A stretch of DNA of 64,000 nucleotides from Poriferisodalis sp965231925 (GTDB taxonomy: Bacteria > Actinomycetota > Acidimicrobiia > Acidimicrobiales > Poriferisodalaceae). The DNA lies in the NCBI GenBank assembly GCA_965231925.1, contig OZ246894.1, forward strand, positions 1,674,001 through 1,738,000, read 5' to 3'. Under the pieces are notes generated by a model that searched no databases, was not told the DNA's origin, and saw nothing but the letters and a program-made list of their open reading frames with translations. Below are positions 55,398 to 64,000 of the stretch, piece by piece. The position numbers and the translations under genes were made by a program. How positions within the stretch are numbered: the first letter of the stretch is position 1; every line of letters begins with the position of its first letter.

Positions 55398-55778
55398 TCA
55401 CTGCCAAGCCAGCACCCGTGGTGGATGCGGCGCTGTCGTTGTGCGAAGCGACGCGAAATCGTGGACATCCGAAGTCAAGATGTCGTGGCCGATTCGCTCC
55501 GCCACCACATAGAGATGTGCGTCGACCACGTCGGCGGTGCCCGATCTGCGAAGGGTTACGCCCACCATGGCAACCTCGCCGGGCAGGAAGGGGTGCAGCG
55601 TCATTGATTGGAGCGCTCGTGCGAACCGGGCTTGCCGGCTTCCGTTGCGCCACACCTGTGCAGCAACCGGGGAAGTTGTGTGGAGGGCATCTCCGTTGCG
55701 CTCAGCAGTCATCAAATACGCGCGGGCCTGTGTGGTGCCGCGATCGATCGCGATGAGGACGCCTGCGTCAAGGATCAT
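55398..55778 (-). CDS. PIN-domain toxin (VapC family)
   Basis: A 126-residue protein with the PIN pattern: MILDAGVLIAIDRG at the N-terminus, SPVAAQVWRNGSRQ in the middle, and DVVDAHLYVVAER with TSDVHDFASL at the end. The second conserved acid seems to be replaced by Gln (AAQVWR). Its ATG overlaps the antitoxin stop, a classic TA arrangement. Confidence 0.8.
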   Translation of the reverse strand: MILDAGVLIAIDRGTTQARAYLMTAERNGDALHTTSPVAAQVWRNGSRQARFARALQSMTLHPFLPGEVAMVGVTLRRSGTADVVDAHLYVVAERIGHDILTSDVHDFASLRTTTAPHPPRVLAWQ

Positions 55779-56008
55779 CGGTTGTAGTAGCGCTGCTGCA
55801 TCTCGGCAACCAAGTCTTCATCCACCGGACCGGACTCGGCCTGCCAGTCCCGCAGCAGCGATCTGAGCGCTACACGTTGTGCTTGTTCCTCGGCAAGCCT
55901 CCGGATGCCGTGCCTGATGACGCTCGACTGGTCGCCGTACTCGGGCACCAGCTGGGCCAGCAGGCGCCGGTCCTCGTCGCTCAGGCGGATCGTGGTCGTT
56001 CCGCTCAT
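55775..56008 (-). CDS. ribbon-helix-helix antitoxin
   Basis: A 77-residue protein. Seen: TTTIRLSDEDRRLLAQLV, and the RHH core GDQSSVIRHGIRRLAEEQ, then an acidic C-terminus. It starts at ATG 56008, 6 nt after a TACGTT box, so its mRNA is probably leaderless. It is expected to repress its own promoter through the repeat at 56017-56038. Confidence 0.82.
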   Translation of the reverse strand: MSGTTTIRLSDEDRRLLAQLVPEYGDQSSVIRHGIRRLAEEQAQRVALRSLLRDWQAESGPVDEDLVAEMQQRYYNR

Positions 56009-56014
56009 ACCCGC

Positions 56015-56038
56015 AACGTAGCACGTCCGTAGCACGTC
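56015..56038 (-). promoter_or_regulatory. TACGTT -10 box overlapped by 11-bp tandem operator repeats
   Basis: CGTAGCACGTC occurs twice in tandem (56017-56027, 56028-56038). On the minus strand TACGTT (56020-56015) lies 6 nt before the antitoxin ATG. Overlap of repeat and -10 fits autorepression by an RHH dimer pair. Confidence 0.55.
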
Positions 56039-56221
56039 TACTCCCGATATTCCGGCCGATCGACTGATGTGTCGGCGTCGAGCGCCCTTGGCGATCATGG
56101 ATCCCCAAGAGCATCCCGATCAAGCCGTTTTCGCGCGCCTAGCGCGTCGCGTATGCGGTGCGGTCGCCTTCGGCAGATCCCTGGAGCGTGCTGAAGTCGT
56201 CAGCGTCGGCAGTCTGGGATG

Positions 56222-57451
56222 TCAGGACCACAGGGCTGAGATCGGCACTGCTGTGATGCGATCGGAGAGGTCGAAGATGTCGCGCCCGGTGTGGAACACG
56301 ATTCCTGCAACGAAGCGTTCGTCCATCGAGTCACGCAGCCATTGGAGGTGCCGGGCGTCAGAATGGCTCACTGCTGCGGCCGATTTGATCTCGATGCCCA
56401 TGACTCGGCCGCCTCCGAGCTCCACCAGCACATCGACTTCGCGGCGTCCGTCGCCGCTGCGCAGGTGCATCAGGCGGTAGCGCGTGGTCGAGGCAGCGGC
56501 TTCTGCGCGCAGCTGGGCGACTACAAACGTCTCCATGAAGCGACCGATCAGTTCGCCCGACGCGAGCACGTCGTCGGCGCCTAAGCGCAGAATGCCGGCA
56601 AGGAGCCCCGAGTCGATCACGTAGCGCTTTGGCGCTCGGCTCAGCCGCTTCAGCCGGTTCGTTGACCACGCCGGCAGATTGTCGGTCACCATCAGTTCGG
56701 CCAGCAGCCCGTCGTAAGCAACGGCGGTCTTGCGGCTGATGCCCGCTGCGTCGTACAGCGTCTTGTGGCTCGGCGTTCCCGCCGAATTCTCCGCGTATGC
56801 CTGCAGGTAGCGCTGCAGGCGGGCTGCGTCAGGCGATTCGCTGTGGACACGGGCGTCACGCAGCGCAATTTGGTCGGCGTAGCTCTCGAGCCATGCACGG
56901 CTGGTACGGGGACCGAGTTCGAGAGCCGGCTCGGGAAAGCCACCGCACACCGCGAGCGCTACATAGTCATGCAGGTCCAGCGGCGTTCGATCGCCTGCTG
57001 ACAATGGCTCGCCCGTCACCACCCGGTCGATGAAGGCGCTCTGTGTTCGTTGCCGCTGCTCGGCCACGCTCAGCGGGTACATGCGCAGCACGACCACACG
57101 GCCGGTTCCCGGCCAGAAACGATCGTCGCGATCGGAGCGAAACGAACCGGTGATGAGGAACCGTCCGCGACGGCGCTCGGTGTCCACGGCCCGTTTCACA
57201 GCACCGAGAACGTCAGGCACCATCTGCCACTCGTCGAGCAGCACCGGCTCGTCTCGTGCCCGCAGCGCAGCGTCGGGGTTCGCACGGAATGCGGCGGCTT
57301 CGTCAGAATCCAAGCGCACGACAGTGCGGGCGTAGCGACGCGCCGTCGTCGTCTTGCCGCAAGCGCGTGGGCCGATAACCAACACCGCAGGCAGCTCGGC
57401 CAGATAGTCGGCGATGAGGGCGTCCGCTGCCCTGAGCACGTACTGGCCCAT
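56222..57451 (-). CDS. AAA_14/DUF4143 ATPase
   Basis: A 409-residue paralog of the ATPase at 47158. Seen: Walker A GPRACGKT (27-34), Walker B PVLLDEWQ, GGFPEPAL, NRLKRLSRAPKRYVIDSGL, and EVDVLVELGGGRVMGIEIKS near the C-terminus. ATG 57451 follows TAGGCT by 6 nt. The function of this family is not established; it is common in accessory regions next to toxin-antitoxin genes, as here. Confidence 0.87.
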   Translation of the reverse strand: MGQYVLRAADALIADYLAELPAVLVIGPRACGKTTTARRYARTVVRLDSDEAAAFRANPDAALRARDEPVLLDEWQMVPDVLGAVKRAVDTERRRGRFLITGSFRSDRDDRFWPGTGRVVVLRMYPLSVAEQRQRTQSAFIDRVVTGEPLSAGDRTPLDLHDYVALAVCGGFPEPALELGPRTSRAWLESYADQIALRDARVHSESPDAARLQRYLQAYAENSAGTPSHKTLYDAAGISRKTAVAYDGLLAELMVTDNLPAWSTNRLKRLSRAPKRYVIDSGLLAGILRLGADDVLASGELIGRFMETFVVAQLRAEAAASTTRYRLMHLRSGDGRREVDVLVELGGGRVMGIEIKSAAAVSHSDARHLQWLRDSMDERFVAGIVFHTGRDIFDLSDRITAVPISALWS

Positions 57452-57535
57452 GAGTCCAGCCTAGGCCGCTGAATTCGATTCCCGCTATTTCGTGCTACTT
57501 ATTCCCGATATTCCGCGAAACTGGCTCTCTATATT

Positions 57536-57757
57536 TCACATGTGTGAGCAGGTCGACGACGCCGGCAGCCGGACGACGCTCGGACGGGTTGGCGCGTCGT
57601 CGAAGTAGCACCGGACCGTTTCGCGGATGTTGTCGCGCATTTCCTCGATCGTCTCCGCCTGGGTGTGAATGCCGTAACCAAGTGCGCTGGCGGAGTATCC
57701 GCCATCTGCTTCGTCGTCGCTGACCTTGAAGGTGATCTCGGAATTCGTCGGCGGCAC
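57536..57757 (-). CDS. HicB-like protein without visible HicA
   Basis: A 73-residue protein. GTG 57757 is favoured over ATG 57787 because GGGAGG lies just upstream. Seen: EITFKVSDDEADGGYSASAL and the HicB-like HTQAETIEEMRDNIRETV helix. No HicA-type double-stranded RNA-binding toxin gene is found either side. It follows the acyl-CoA dehydrogenase operon. Confidence 0.65.
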   Translation of the reverse strand: MPPTNSEITFKVSDDEADGGYSASALGYGIHTQAETIEEMRDNIRETVRCYFDDAPTRPSVVRLPASSTCSHM

Positions 57758-57786
57758 TGCCACCTCCCTACCGGCGCCTGCCACCA

Positions 57787-58998
57787 TCAGGCGAGGGCGG
57801 CGGTGCCGGAGGTGATGAGGGGGTACAGGCCGTCGGCGCCTGCGCCGGTGGCCATGTCACCGAGGACCGCTGACCAGTGAGCGTCGGAGCCGTATTCCTT
57901 GCGCCAGCTCCACAGCCGGCGACTGAAGTGATGCAGCGGGTACTCCTGGGTCATGCCCATGGCGCCGTGGGCTTGGTGGCAGGCCTTCGTGGCCCGGGCG
58001 GCTGCCTGGTTGGCGATGAGCTTGGCTGCGGCGATCTCGAACGGTGCGTCTCCGCGGGTGGCCTCCCGGGCAGCAACCTCGGCGGACATGCGGACCAGCG
58101 CTGCGTCCTGCGCGGCCCAGACCAAGTGCTGTTGCACGGCTTGGAAGCGCGCTACCGGTCGGCCGAATTGGACCCGTTCGTTGGTGTAGCTGACGGTGAG
58201 CTGGCACATTTTCTCGATAGCGCCGGCCATCAGGGCGACCCTCGACAGGGCGCCGCGCTGGGCCAGCGCGGCCGCGTCGACACCGTCGGGCGCAGGCGCT
58301 GCCCGACCCGTTGCGCCGTCGAAGCGCACCGTGTCGCGGGGCTCGCCGGCCATATTCGGCAGCGGCGTGATCTCGCACTCTGCTGCCGGCACCGCGACGA
58401 CGGTCGATTGCCCGTCGCATTCGCAGACGCAGACGATCGTCTCTGCGCCGCGTGCCCACGGCACGCGATGGGCTTCGCCCGTCAAGGTGACTGCGCCGTC
58501 ATCCGCGAAGCTCACCGAGCAGCCGGTGCTGTCGCTTGGATCCGTGCCCGGACTGCTCGCACAGCCGTCGGCGGCCGAGTGATCTGCGCCGCGCCAGTTG
58601 CCGTTCGCTGCCCGAGGCGGGACGACCGTCACCAGACCGTCGGGGCGCTCGATGCCGGCTTCGGCCAGGAGCCAGCTGCCGAGGATGCCGTTCTCAGCAG
58701 CAGGGATCGGCGCTGAGTGGTAGCCGACCAACCGCAGCACCTCGATGGCTTCAGCCAGCGTGCCGCCCGATCCGCCAGCCTCTTCAGGAACGGCGATCAG
58801 GTCGAAGCCGGTCTCGCGGAACGCCCCCCAGATATCTGGTGCACCGCCGCTGTCCTCGGCAGCCTGGACTGCTTCATGGGTGCAGAGCTCGCTGAACAGA
58901 CGATCCGCCGTCTCGGTGATCAGATCGTCGACCACAACCGGCTCGGGCGCAGTGTTCACCGTCATATCGGCAGTCTGTGTCGATGGGCCTGCCGTCAT
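57787..58998 (-). CDS. acyl-CoA dehydrogenase, second subunit of a heteromeric pair
   Basis: A 403-residue protein from ATG 58998, overlapping the stop of the upstream acyl-CoA dehydrogenase gene (ATGA). Seen: IAVPEEAGGSGGTLAEAIEVLRLVG, YTNERVQFGRPVARFQAVQQ, KACHQAHGAMGMTQEYPLHHFSRRL. The N-terminal and beta domains are divergent and Ala/Gly-rich. Such unequal pairs are known as alpha2-beta2 enzymes in actinobacterial steroid side-chain degradation (for example ChsE1/E2). Confidence 0.85.
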   Translation of the reverse strand: MTAGPSTQTADMTVNTAPEPVVVDDLITETADRLFSELCTHEAVQAAEDSGGAPDIWGAFRETGFDLIAVPEEAGGSGGTLAEAIEVLRLVGYHSAPIPAAENGILGSWLLAEAGIERPDGLVTVVPPRAANGNWRGADHSAADGCASSPGTDPSDSTGCSVSFADDGAVTLTGEAHRVPWARGAETIVCVCECDGQSTVVAVPAAECEITPLPNMAGEPRDTVRFDGATGRAAPAPDGVDAAALAQRGALSRVALMAGAIEKMCQLTVSYTNERVQFGRPVARFQAVQQHLVWAAQDAALVRMSAEVAAREATRGDAPFEIAAAKLIANQAAARATKACHQAHGAMGMTQEYPLHHFSRRLWSWRKEYGSDAHWSAVLGDMATGAGADGLYPLITSGTAALA

Positions 58999-60146
58999 AC
59001 CGGCAGCCCCTGGAGGCCCTTGGAGGCCACGGAGCGCAGGATCTCGATGGTGCCGCCCCGGATCGTGTTGCCCGGGAAGGTCACCACGCACTGGGCCAGC
59101 AACCGCTCGAACAATGACTCCGACTCGGGCGAGTATTCCTCGTCGATGAGCTGCACCAGCTTCTCGACGACCGCCTGCTCGTAGCGGGTGCCCATCTCCT
59201 TGACCAGTGCCGACTCCACCGACGGCGCTTCACCCTCGTCGATCAGCCGCGCCACCGACAGCGACAGGTTCCTGATGCCCCACCAGCGAGCTGCCAGCTC
59301 GCCGAACAGGTCCGACACCGTGTCTTGCATCGGGGTGCCGGCGGCCTCGCGCATCAACTGCTCCACCGTCGAAAACGGAGACAGCCAGCGGTCGGGCCCG
59401 CCGCGCTCGTAGGCCATCTCGGTGGTGTTCTGGTGCCAGCCCATCCCCGGCTGGCCCACCACGTTGGTGTCGGGTACGAAGACGTCGTGGAACGTCACCT
59501 CATTGAAGTGATGGCTGCCGTCGAGGAACGGGATCGGGCTGATTTCGAGTCCCGGAGAGCTCAGGTCGATCAGGAACTGCGACAGCCCGGCGTGTTTGTT
59601 GCCGTCCTCCATGGGGGCGGTGCGCAGCAGGCAGATGAACCAGTCGTTCATGTGCGCGTTCGACGTCCAGATCTTGGTGCCGTTGACGATCCAGCCGTCA
59701 TCGGCCCGCTCGGCTCGAGTTGACACCGAGGCCAGGTCCGAGCCGCTGTCGGGCTCGCTCATGCCGATCGAGAAGCCCAGCTCGCCTCGGCAGATCGGCG
59801 CCAGGAACCGTTCGCGCTGCTCATCGGTGCCGAACTTGAGGATCACGTTGCCGGTCTGGCGGTCGGCCACCCAGTGATGCCCGACCGGAGCGCCCCAGCG
59901 CAGCATCTCCTCCACCACGATGAAGCGCTGCACGGCGGTGCGATCCGAGCCGCCCCAGCGCGACGGCAGCGCCATGCCCACCCAGCCTCGGGCGGCCATC
60001 TTGGAGGAGAACTCCCGATCGTGGTCCGCAGCCATGCCCAAGCACGGCTCGTGGCTGCCGGGGGGCAGCTCGGCGGCCAGGAACTCTCGTACCTCCGCTT
60101 GGAGCTCGAGCTCGGGGCCGGTCAGTTCGGTCGGCGTGAATCTCAT
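58995..60146 (-). CDS. acyl-CoA dehydrogenase, first subunit of a heteromeric pair
   Basis: A 383-residue protein. Seen: WVGMALPSRWGGSDRTAVQRFIVVEE, FSIGMSEPDSGSDLASVSTRAE, NGTKIWTSNAHMNDWFICLLRT, FNEVTFHDVFVPDTNVVG, and FPGNTIRGGTIEILRSVASKGLQGLP. It lies 27 nt after the BVMO gene and is coupled to the next acyl-CoA dehydrogenase. The substrate is unknown; a large or ring-derived acyl-CoA is plausible. Confidence 0.9.
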   Translation of the reverse strand: MRFTPTELTGPELELQAEVREFLAAELPPGSHEPCLGMAADHDREFSSKMAARGWVGMALPSRWGGSDRTAVQRFIVVEEMLRWGAPVGHHWVADRQTGNVILKFGTDEQRERFLAPICRGELGFSIGMSEPDSGSDLASVSTRAERADDGWIVNGTKIWTSNAHMNDWFICLLRTAPMEDGNKHAGLSQFLIDLSSPGLEISPIPFLDGSHHFNEVTFHDVFVPDTNVVGQPGMGWHQNTTEMAYERGGPDRWLSPFSTVEQLMREAAGTPMQDTVSDLFGELAARWWGIRNLSLSVARLIDEGEAPSVESALVKEMGTRYEQAVVEKLVQLIDEEYSPESESLFERLLAQCVVTFPGNTIRGGTIEILRSVASKGLQGLPV

Positions 60147-60173
60147 CAGCGGCCTCTTCGGGATAGGCGACGA

Positions 60174-61799
60174 TCAGGCGAGGGCGAAGCCGCGGTAGTT
60201 GTCGGACGCCACGTCCTCGCAGATCTCAACGTAGGGCGGGAAGCCAGGCAGCGGCATGAAGACTCGGGTCTTGCCGGGAATGTTTGCCCCCAGGTACCAC
60301 GAGTTGCACGTCGGGTACAGCGTCAAGTCGGCCACAGCATTGACGTGGTCCACCCAGTAGGCCTCGGCGTCGGGCTCGGCCTCAATCGTGGTGGTGCTGC
60401 GCTCGCGCAGATCCACGAGGCAGCGGGCGATCCAGTCGACATGCTGCTCGATCGACGGGATCATGTTGCTCAGCACCGATGGGCTGCCCGGTCCCGACAC
60501 GGTGAACATGTTCGGGAAGCCCGCCACGCCAAGTCCCAGGTAGGTGCGTGGACCGGCGTCCCAATGGTCGGCCAGCCGTACACCGCCACGGCCAGTGATG
60601 TTCATGCGCAGCAGCGTCCCGGTCATCGCGTCGAATCCCGTCGCGTACACGATCGCGTCGACCGGGTATTCGGTGCCGTTGACAACGACGCCAGCGGGCG
60701 AAATGCGCTCGATCGGCGTCGCGGACACATCGACCAGATGGACATGGGGCTGGTTGAACGTCTCGTAGTAGTTCGTGTCGAGGCAGGGGCGCTTACAGGC
60801 GATGGTGTTGTGCGGGGTGAGCTTCGCGGCCATCTCGGGGTCATCGACGACTTCGCCGATCTTGTCGCGGACGAATTGGGCAACTCGCTCGTTCGATTCG
60901 GCATCGAGCACGACGTCGCCGAAGGCCCGGTAGAAGGTGAAGCCGCCCACCTCCCACCGCTCCTCCATGCGCTCGTTGAATTCCTGCTCGCCCAGATCCT
61001 TGGCGGCGTCTTCGATGTCGGGCAGTCGCTGCACCATGGCTGCGCGTTGGGCGAACATCTCGGCCCGCAGCTCGCGGTAGTTCTGCTTCCAGTGGGCCTG
61101 CTCGTCGGGATCGAGCGGCTGGTTGCGGGCCGGCACCGTGTAGTTCGGCGTGCGCTGGAACACCGTCAGCTCGCGGCACTCCGCGGCGATGACCGGGATG
61201 GCCTGCACGGCTGAAGAGCCGGTGCCGATCACGCCCACCGACAGGCCGCTGAAGTCGACGCCTTCGTGCGGCCAATTGCCCGTGTGAAATGTGGGTCCGG
61301 CGAAGGTCTCGGCGCCATCAAATCTGGGGACATTGGTGGTGGACAAGCAGCCGGTGGCCATCACCACGAAGCGCGCCCGGTACGTGCCCCGGTCGGTCTG
61401 CAGCACCCATCGGCAAGCATCCTCGTCCCAGTCGACCCGCTGGACCGTTGTCTCGAAGTGGATGTCTCGTCGCAGGTCGTACCGGTCGGCGACGTGGTTG
61501 GCGTATCGCAGGATCTCGGGCTGGCCGGAATAGCGCTCGGACCATTCCCATTCCTGTTCGAGTTCGGGGTCGAATGAGTAGGAGTACTGCATCGACTCGA
61601 CGTCGCAGCGGGCACCGGGGTACCGATTCCAGTACCAGGTGCCGCCGACGTCGTCGGCCCTTTCGACCACCACAGCGTCGAAACCGAGCCCGCGCAGCGT
61701 GTAGAGCGTGTACATGCCGGCGAACCCGGCGCCTACGACCACCACGTCGTGGACGCTCGGCTCGTGACCGTTCGAGCTGACCCCATCCCCGGTGCTCAT
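60174..61799 (-). CDS. Baeyer-Villiger-type flavin monooxygenase
   Basis: A 541-residue NADPH/FAD enzyme like cyclohexanone monooxygenase. Seen: FAD site VVVGAGFAGMYTLYTLR, GGTWYWNRYPGARCDVES, the BVMO fingerprint FAGPTFHTGNWP, NADPH site GVIGTGSSAVQAIP, and DAIVYATGFDAMTG. It inserts oxygen next to a ketone to give an ester or lactone. Its ATG follows TAGTCT (61813-61808) by 8 nt, so it is probably leaderless and first in the operon. It is divergent from the amidase gene. Confidence 0.92.
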   Translation of the reverse strand: MSTGDGVSSNGHEPSVHDVVVVGAGFAGMYTLYTLRGLGFDAVVVERADDVGGTWYWNRYPGARCDVESMQYSYSFDPELEQEWEWSERYSGQPEILRYANHVADRYDLRRDIHFETTVQRVDWDEDACRWVLQTDRGTYRARFVVMATGCLSTTNVPRFDGAETFAGPTFHTGNWPHEGVDFSGLSVGVIGTGSSAVQAIPVIAAECRELTVFQRTPNYTVPARNQPLDPDEQAHWKQNYRELRAEMFAQRAAMVQRLPDIEDAAKDLGEQEFNERMEERWEVGGFTFYRAFGDVVLDAESNERVAQFVRDKIGEVVDDPEMAAKLTPHNTIACKRPCLDTNYYETFNQPHVHLVDVSATPIERISPAGVVVNGTEYPVDAIVYATGFDAMTGTLLRMNITGRGGVRLADHWDAGPRTYLGLGVAGFPNMFTVSGPGSPSVLSNMIPSIEQHVDWIARCLVDLRERSTTTIEAEPDAEAYWVDHVNAVADLTLYPTCNSWYLGANIPGKTRVFMPLPGFPPYVEICEDVASDNYRGFALA

Positions 61800-61866
61800 G
61801 GCCGGTCAGACTACCGATGCAGCCAGAGCGCAGCCCGGGGCCCGGCGATGTGTCACGCTCCGGGAG

Positions 61867-63405
61867 ATGAGCGAGCCGTGCGATCTGTCTGCGACGCGGG
61901 CGCGGGAGCTGTTGGCAGCCCGGGACCTGTCGGCGATCGAGTTGCTGGAGTCCTGCCTGGCACGGGCAGATGCCACCGACGAGGCGGTCAATGCGCTCGT
62001 CATTCGTGACGACGAAGCGGCGCGCGCCACGGCCCGAGCGATCGACGACGCCCGTTCACGTGGCGACGAACTGGGGCCGCTGGCGGGTCTGCCGGTGGCG
62101 ATCAAGGACATTCAGACCACCGCGGGCCTGACCACGACGTATGGGGCTGCGCCCTTCGCGGCAAACGTGCCCGATACCGACGACGGCATCGTGGCGCGGG
62201 TTCGGACGGCTGACGCCGTGATCATCGGCAAGACCAACACGCCCGAGCTCAGCATCGGCGCCAACACCGTGAACCGTCTCTTCGGTGCCACCGGCAATCC
62301 GTTCGACCCTTCGCTGACTTGCGGGGGCAGCTCGGGCGGCTCCGCAGTCGCACTGTCGTGCGGGATGACGCCGCTTGCCACCGGGTCCGACCATGGCGGC
62401 AGCCTGCGTATCCCGGCGTCGTACTGCGGGGTTGCTGCTCACCGCTCCACGCCGGGCACCGTGGCCCACGACGAGCGCACGATCGGGCGCACCAACTACA
62501 GCGTGCAGGGCCCGATGGCCCGAACGGTTGCCGACGTCGGGCTGCTGCTTTCGGTGATCGCAGGGCGCGACCGGGCTGCTCGCCGCGATCCCATGGCCTT
62601 CCCGCTCAACCCCTCGGGGTTTGCCGAGCTCCCAGAGGCCGACGTCGGGAAGCTACGGGTAGGTGTGAGCGCCGACTTGGGCGGCTTGCTGGTGTCCGAC
62701 GCTGTGCGCGGCGTGTTCGCCGACCGGGTCGAACGGCTGAGCGGCATCGTGGGATCAGCCGAAGAAGCCGATATCGACCTCAGCGAGGCGCTCGATGTGG
62801 ACTGGCAGCTTCGCTCGGACATCTTCGCCACCCAGTACCACCGCAGCATTCACAAATTCGACCCTGACGCTGCGGGCCCCGATGCCAACAATCCTGACGG
62901 CGGTTTCAACCCGAACATCCGAGCTACCTACGACGAGGCCCTGAGCACCACCGTGCTCGACATCGCCAAGGCCCGGCGACGCCAGGTGGAGCTGTACCGG
63001 GCGACCGATGCGCTGTTCGACAGGTTCGACGTGCTGATCTGCCCGGGGGTCAGCGTGCCGCCGTTCGACTGGCATCAGCTGTTCCCTGCCGAAATCGACG
63101 GTCATGCGGTGCAGAACTACATGGCCTGGCTCGGACTCTCAGCCGCGCTCACCGTGGTGGGCCACCCCACCACGGCGCTCCCGTGCGGCCTCGACGGCCA
63201 GGGCACGCCATTCGGATTGCAAATTGTCGGTCCGAGTTACAGCGATCGACGCCTGCTCGGCATCGCCGCGTCGCTCGAAGCCGTCTTTGCCGACGATCCG
63301 GTCACGGCACGCCCCGTTCCCGATGTCGGCTGGCTCGCCACGCTCGAGACCGCCTGTCGCACCGAGGGCCAGCTTGTTCACGCCTCCGCCCCGCCTCAAG
63401 CGTGA
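61867..63405 (+). CDS. amidase-signature family hydrolase
   Basis: A 512-residue Ser-cisSer-Lys hydrolase. ATG 61867 (MSEPCDLSATRARELL) is preferred to an upstream ATG that overlaps the BVMO promoter, and follows GGGAG. Seen: catalytic Lys in GLPVAIKDIQTTAGLTTTYG, the GGSSGGSAVALSCGM serine region, GSDHGGSLRIPASYCGV with the nucleophile Ser, and the C-terminal ALPCGLDGQGTPFGLQIVGP. The substrate amide is unknown. Confidence 0.92.
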   Translation: MSEPCDLSATRARELLAARDLSAIELLESCLARADATDEAVNALVIRDDEAARATARAIDDARSRGDELGPLAGLPVAIKDIQTTAGLTTTYGAAPFAANVPDTDDGIVARVRTADAVIIGKTNTPELSIGANTVNRLFGATGNPFDPSLTCGGSSGGSAVALSCGMTPLATGSDHGGSLRIPASYCGVAAHRSTPGTVAHDERTIGRTNYSVQGPMARTVADVGLLLSVIAGRDRAARRDPMAFPLNPSGFAELPEADVGKLRVGVSADLGGLLVSDAVRGVFADRVERLSGIVGSAEEADIDLSEALDVDWQLRSDIFATQYHRSIHKFDPDAAGPDANNPDGGFNPNIRATYDEALSTTVLDIAKARRRQVELYRATDALFDRFDVLICPGVSVPPFDWHQLFPAEIDGHAVQNYMAWLGLSAALTVVGHPTTALPCGLDGQGTPFGLQIVGPSYSDRRLLGIAASLEAVFADDPVTARPVPDVGWLATLETACRTEGQLVHASAPPQA

Positions 63406-63419
63406 GCGCTCGGCTACCG

Positions 63420-64000
63420 CTATGACGGGCGACCGGCGGCTGTGACCCGCAGCGTGGCCTCGACGAAGAGTTCGCGGCCGTTGCTTGGTGCCGTGCGTGT
63501 CTGGAAGTCGACGGTGATGGTGGCGTTTCGAGCGCCCGCCGCGGCAGCCTCGGCTCGGGCGGCTTCGGTCGCTTGCGCGGTCGCCCACTCGCGGGCTTCG
63601 GCGAGGCTGTGCCACACCGGTGGGTCGTCACCCCAGTGGGCCCGGTAGCTGCCACGGCGCGGCGCAGTCACTGTGATCTGTTTGGTGATACGGACCCGGG
63701 CCACGGCTGCACCGACTGCGTTGGCCACCCCGGCATGCGTCGGGACGATTGCGGTGGTGCCCAGCAGTGCTGCGATGAGCGGGGCATACGTGGTCGCCGG
63801 CGCCCCGATGGCGACGATGGGGACCGACGCGCCGGCGTCGACCCGTGCCAGCAGAGCGCCATCGGGCGGAGTCGCTGTGGCATCCTCCGCGAGAGGAACG
63901 CCTGCAGACTCGCTGGATTCGAGCAAGCCCCACAGCGGCTCGGCCGCTGGCTCCCGGTCGACACCGCCGGACACATCGGCACCATGTTCCAGTTCACGAT
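63420..64000 (-). CDS. hydantoinase/oxoprolinase family protein, C-terminal part
   Basis: The frame is open through the right edge, so the N-terminus is missing and about 193 C-terminal residues are visible. Seen: VPIVAIGAPATTYAPLIAALLG and VPTHAGVANAVGAAVARV, which match the C-terminal part of HyuA-type ATP-dependent hydrolases. The final 80 residues (AEAREWATAQATEAARAEA and ITVDFQTRTAP) are a less conserved tail. It converges on the amidase gene, 14 nt away. Confidence 0.72.
   Translation of the reverse strand, partial: RELEHGADVSGGVDREPAAEPLWGLLESSESAGVPLAEDATATPPDGALLARVDAGASVPIVAIGAPATTYAPLIAALLGTTAIVPTHAGVANAVGAAVARVRITKQITVTAPRRGSYRAHWGDDPPVWHSLAEAREWATAQATEAARAEAAAAGARNATITVDFQTRTAPSNGRELFVEATLRVTAAGRPS

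Overview
The window reads as a chromosomal segment of a high-GC actinobacterium, most likely an Acidimicrobiia-type (Ilumatobacter-like) lineage. This rests on the class II DAHP synthase, the ndk-mreBCD-mrdA-rodA operon, a single clpP, the radical SAM/DUF2344/RNase E-G trio and many starts with a TAnnnT box 6-9 nt upstream (a leaderless pattern common in Actinobacteria). The taxonomic assignment is inference; no marker search could be run.

Layout. 1-3.6 kb: end of a methylmalonate-semialdehyde dehydrogenase gene, a VOC protein, an SDR and a DmdA-like aminomethyltransferase-fold protein. 3.6-4.13 kb: a 151-bp tandem array of tRNA-Gly(TCC)-like units, one intact and three carrying a 32-nt hairpin insert in the T-arm. 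4.1-31.8 kb is housekeeping: clpP-tig diverging from clpX-folC; ndk-mreB-mreC-mreD-mrdA-rodA; radical SAM/DUF2344/rng-rplU-rpmA; obgE-proB; proA; a MoxR/VWA pair; a sigma factor overlapping aroG; nadD-rsfS. An intergenic palindromic repeat family is scattered through the 15-28 kb part. 31.8-38.3 kb is envelope and polysaccharide biosynthesis: DUF3048 lipoprotein, galE, GT-C membrane transferase, polyprenyl-phosphate sugar transferase, GT2.

38.2-48.4 kb is accessory: a PIN toxin/Phd antitoxin pair, a D-aminoacylase-type amidohydrolase and CaiB-type CoA transferase, a duplicated caiB/phosphoesterase junction with three tiny coupled ORFs, a metallophosphoesterase with a membrane-spanning SMC-like ATPase (YhaO/YhaN-like), an IS630-type element with TA flanks, and an AAA/DUF4143 ATPase whose aligned start codon is ATC.

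48.5-64 kb is mainly catabolic: metY, a 2-hydroxyacid dehydrogenase/hydratase pair, an ArsI-like C-As lyase, thioesterase, three acyl-CoA dehydrogenases, enoyl-CoA hydratase, Baeyer-Villiger monooxygenase, amidase and a hydantoinase-type fragment, interrupted by a RHH/PIN toxin-antitoxin pair, a second DUF4143 ATPase and an orphan HicB-like gene. The BVMO and adjacent two-subunit acyl-CoA dehydrogenase form one operon suited to ketone or ring oxidation followed by beta-oxidation.

The strongest unexplained signal is the tRNA-Gly-like array, where two unrelated 32-nt inserts at the same site keep the same 8-bp stem/3-nt loop layout.
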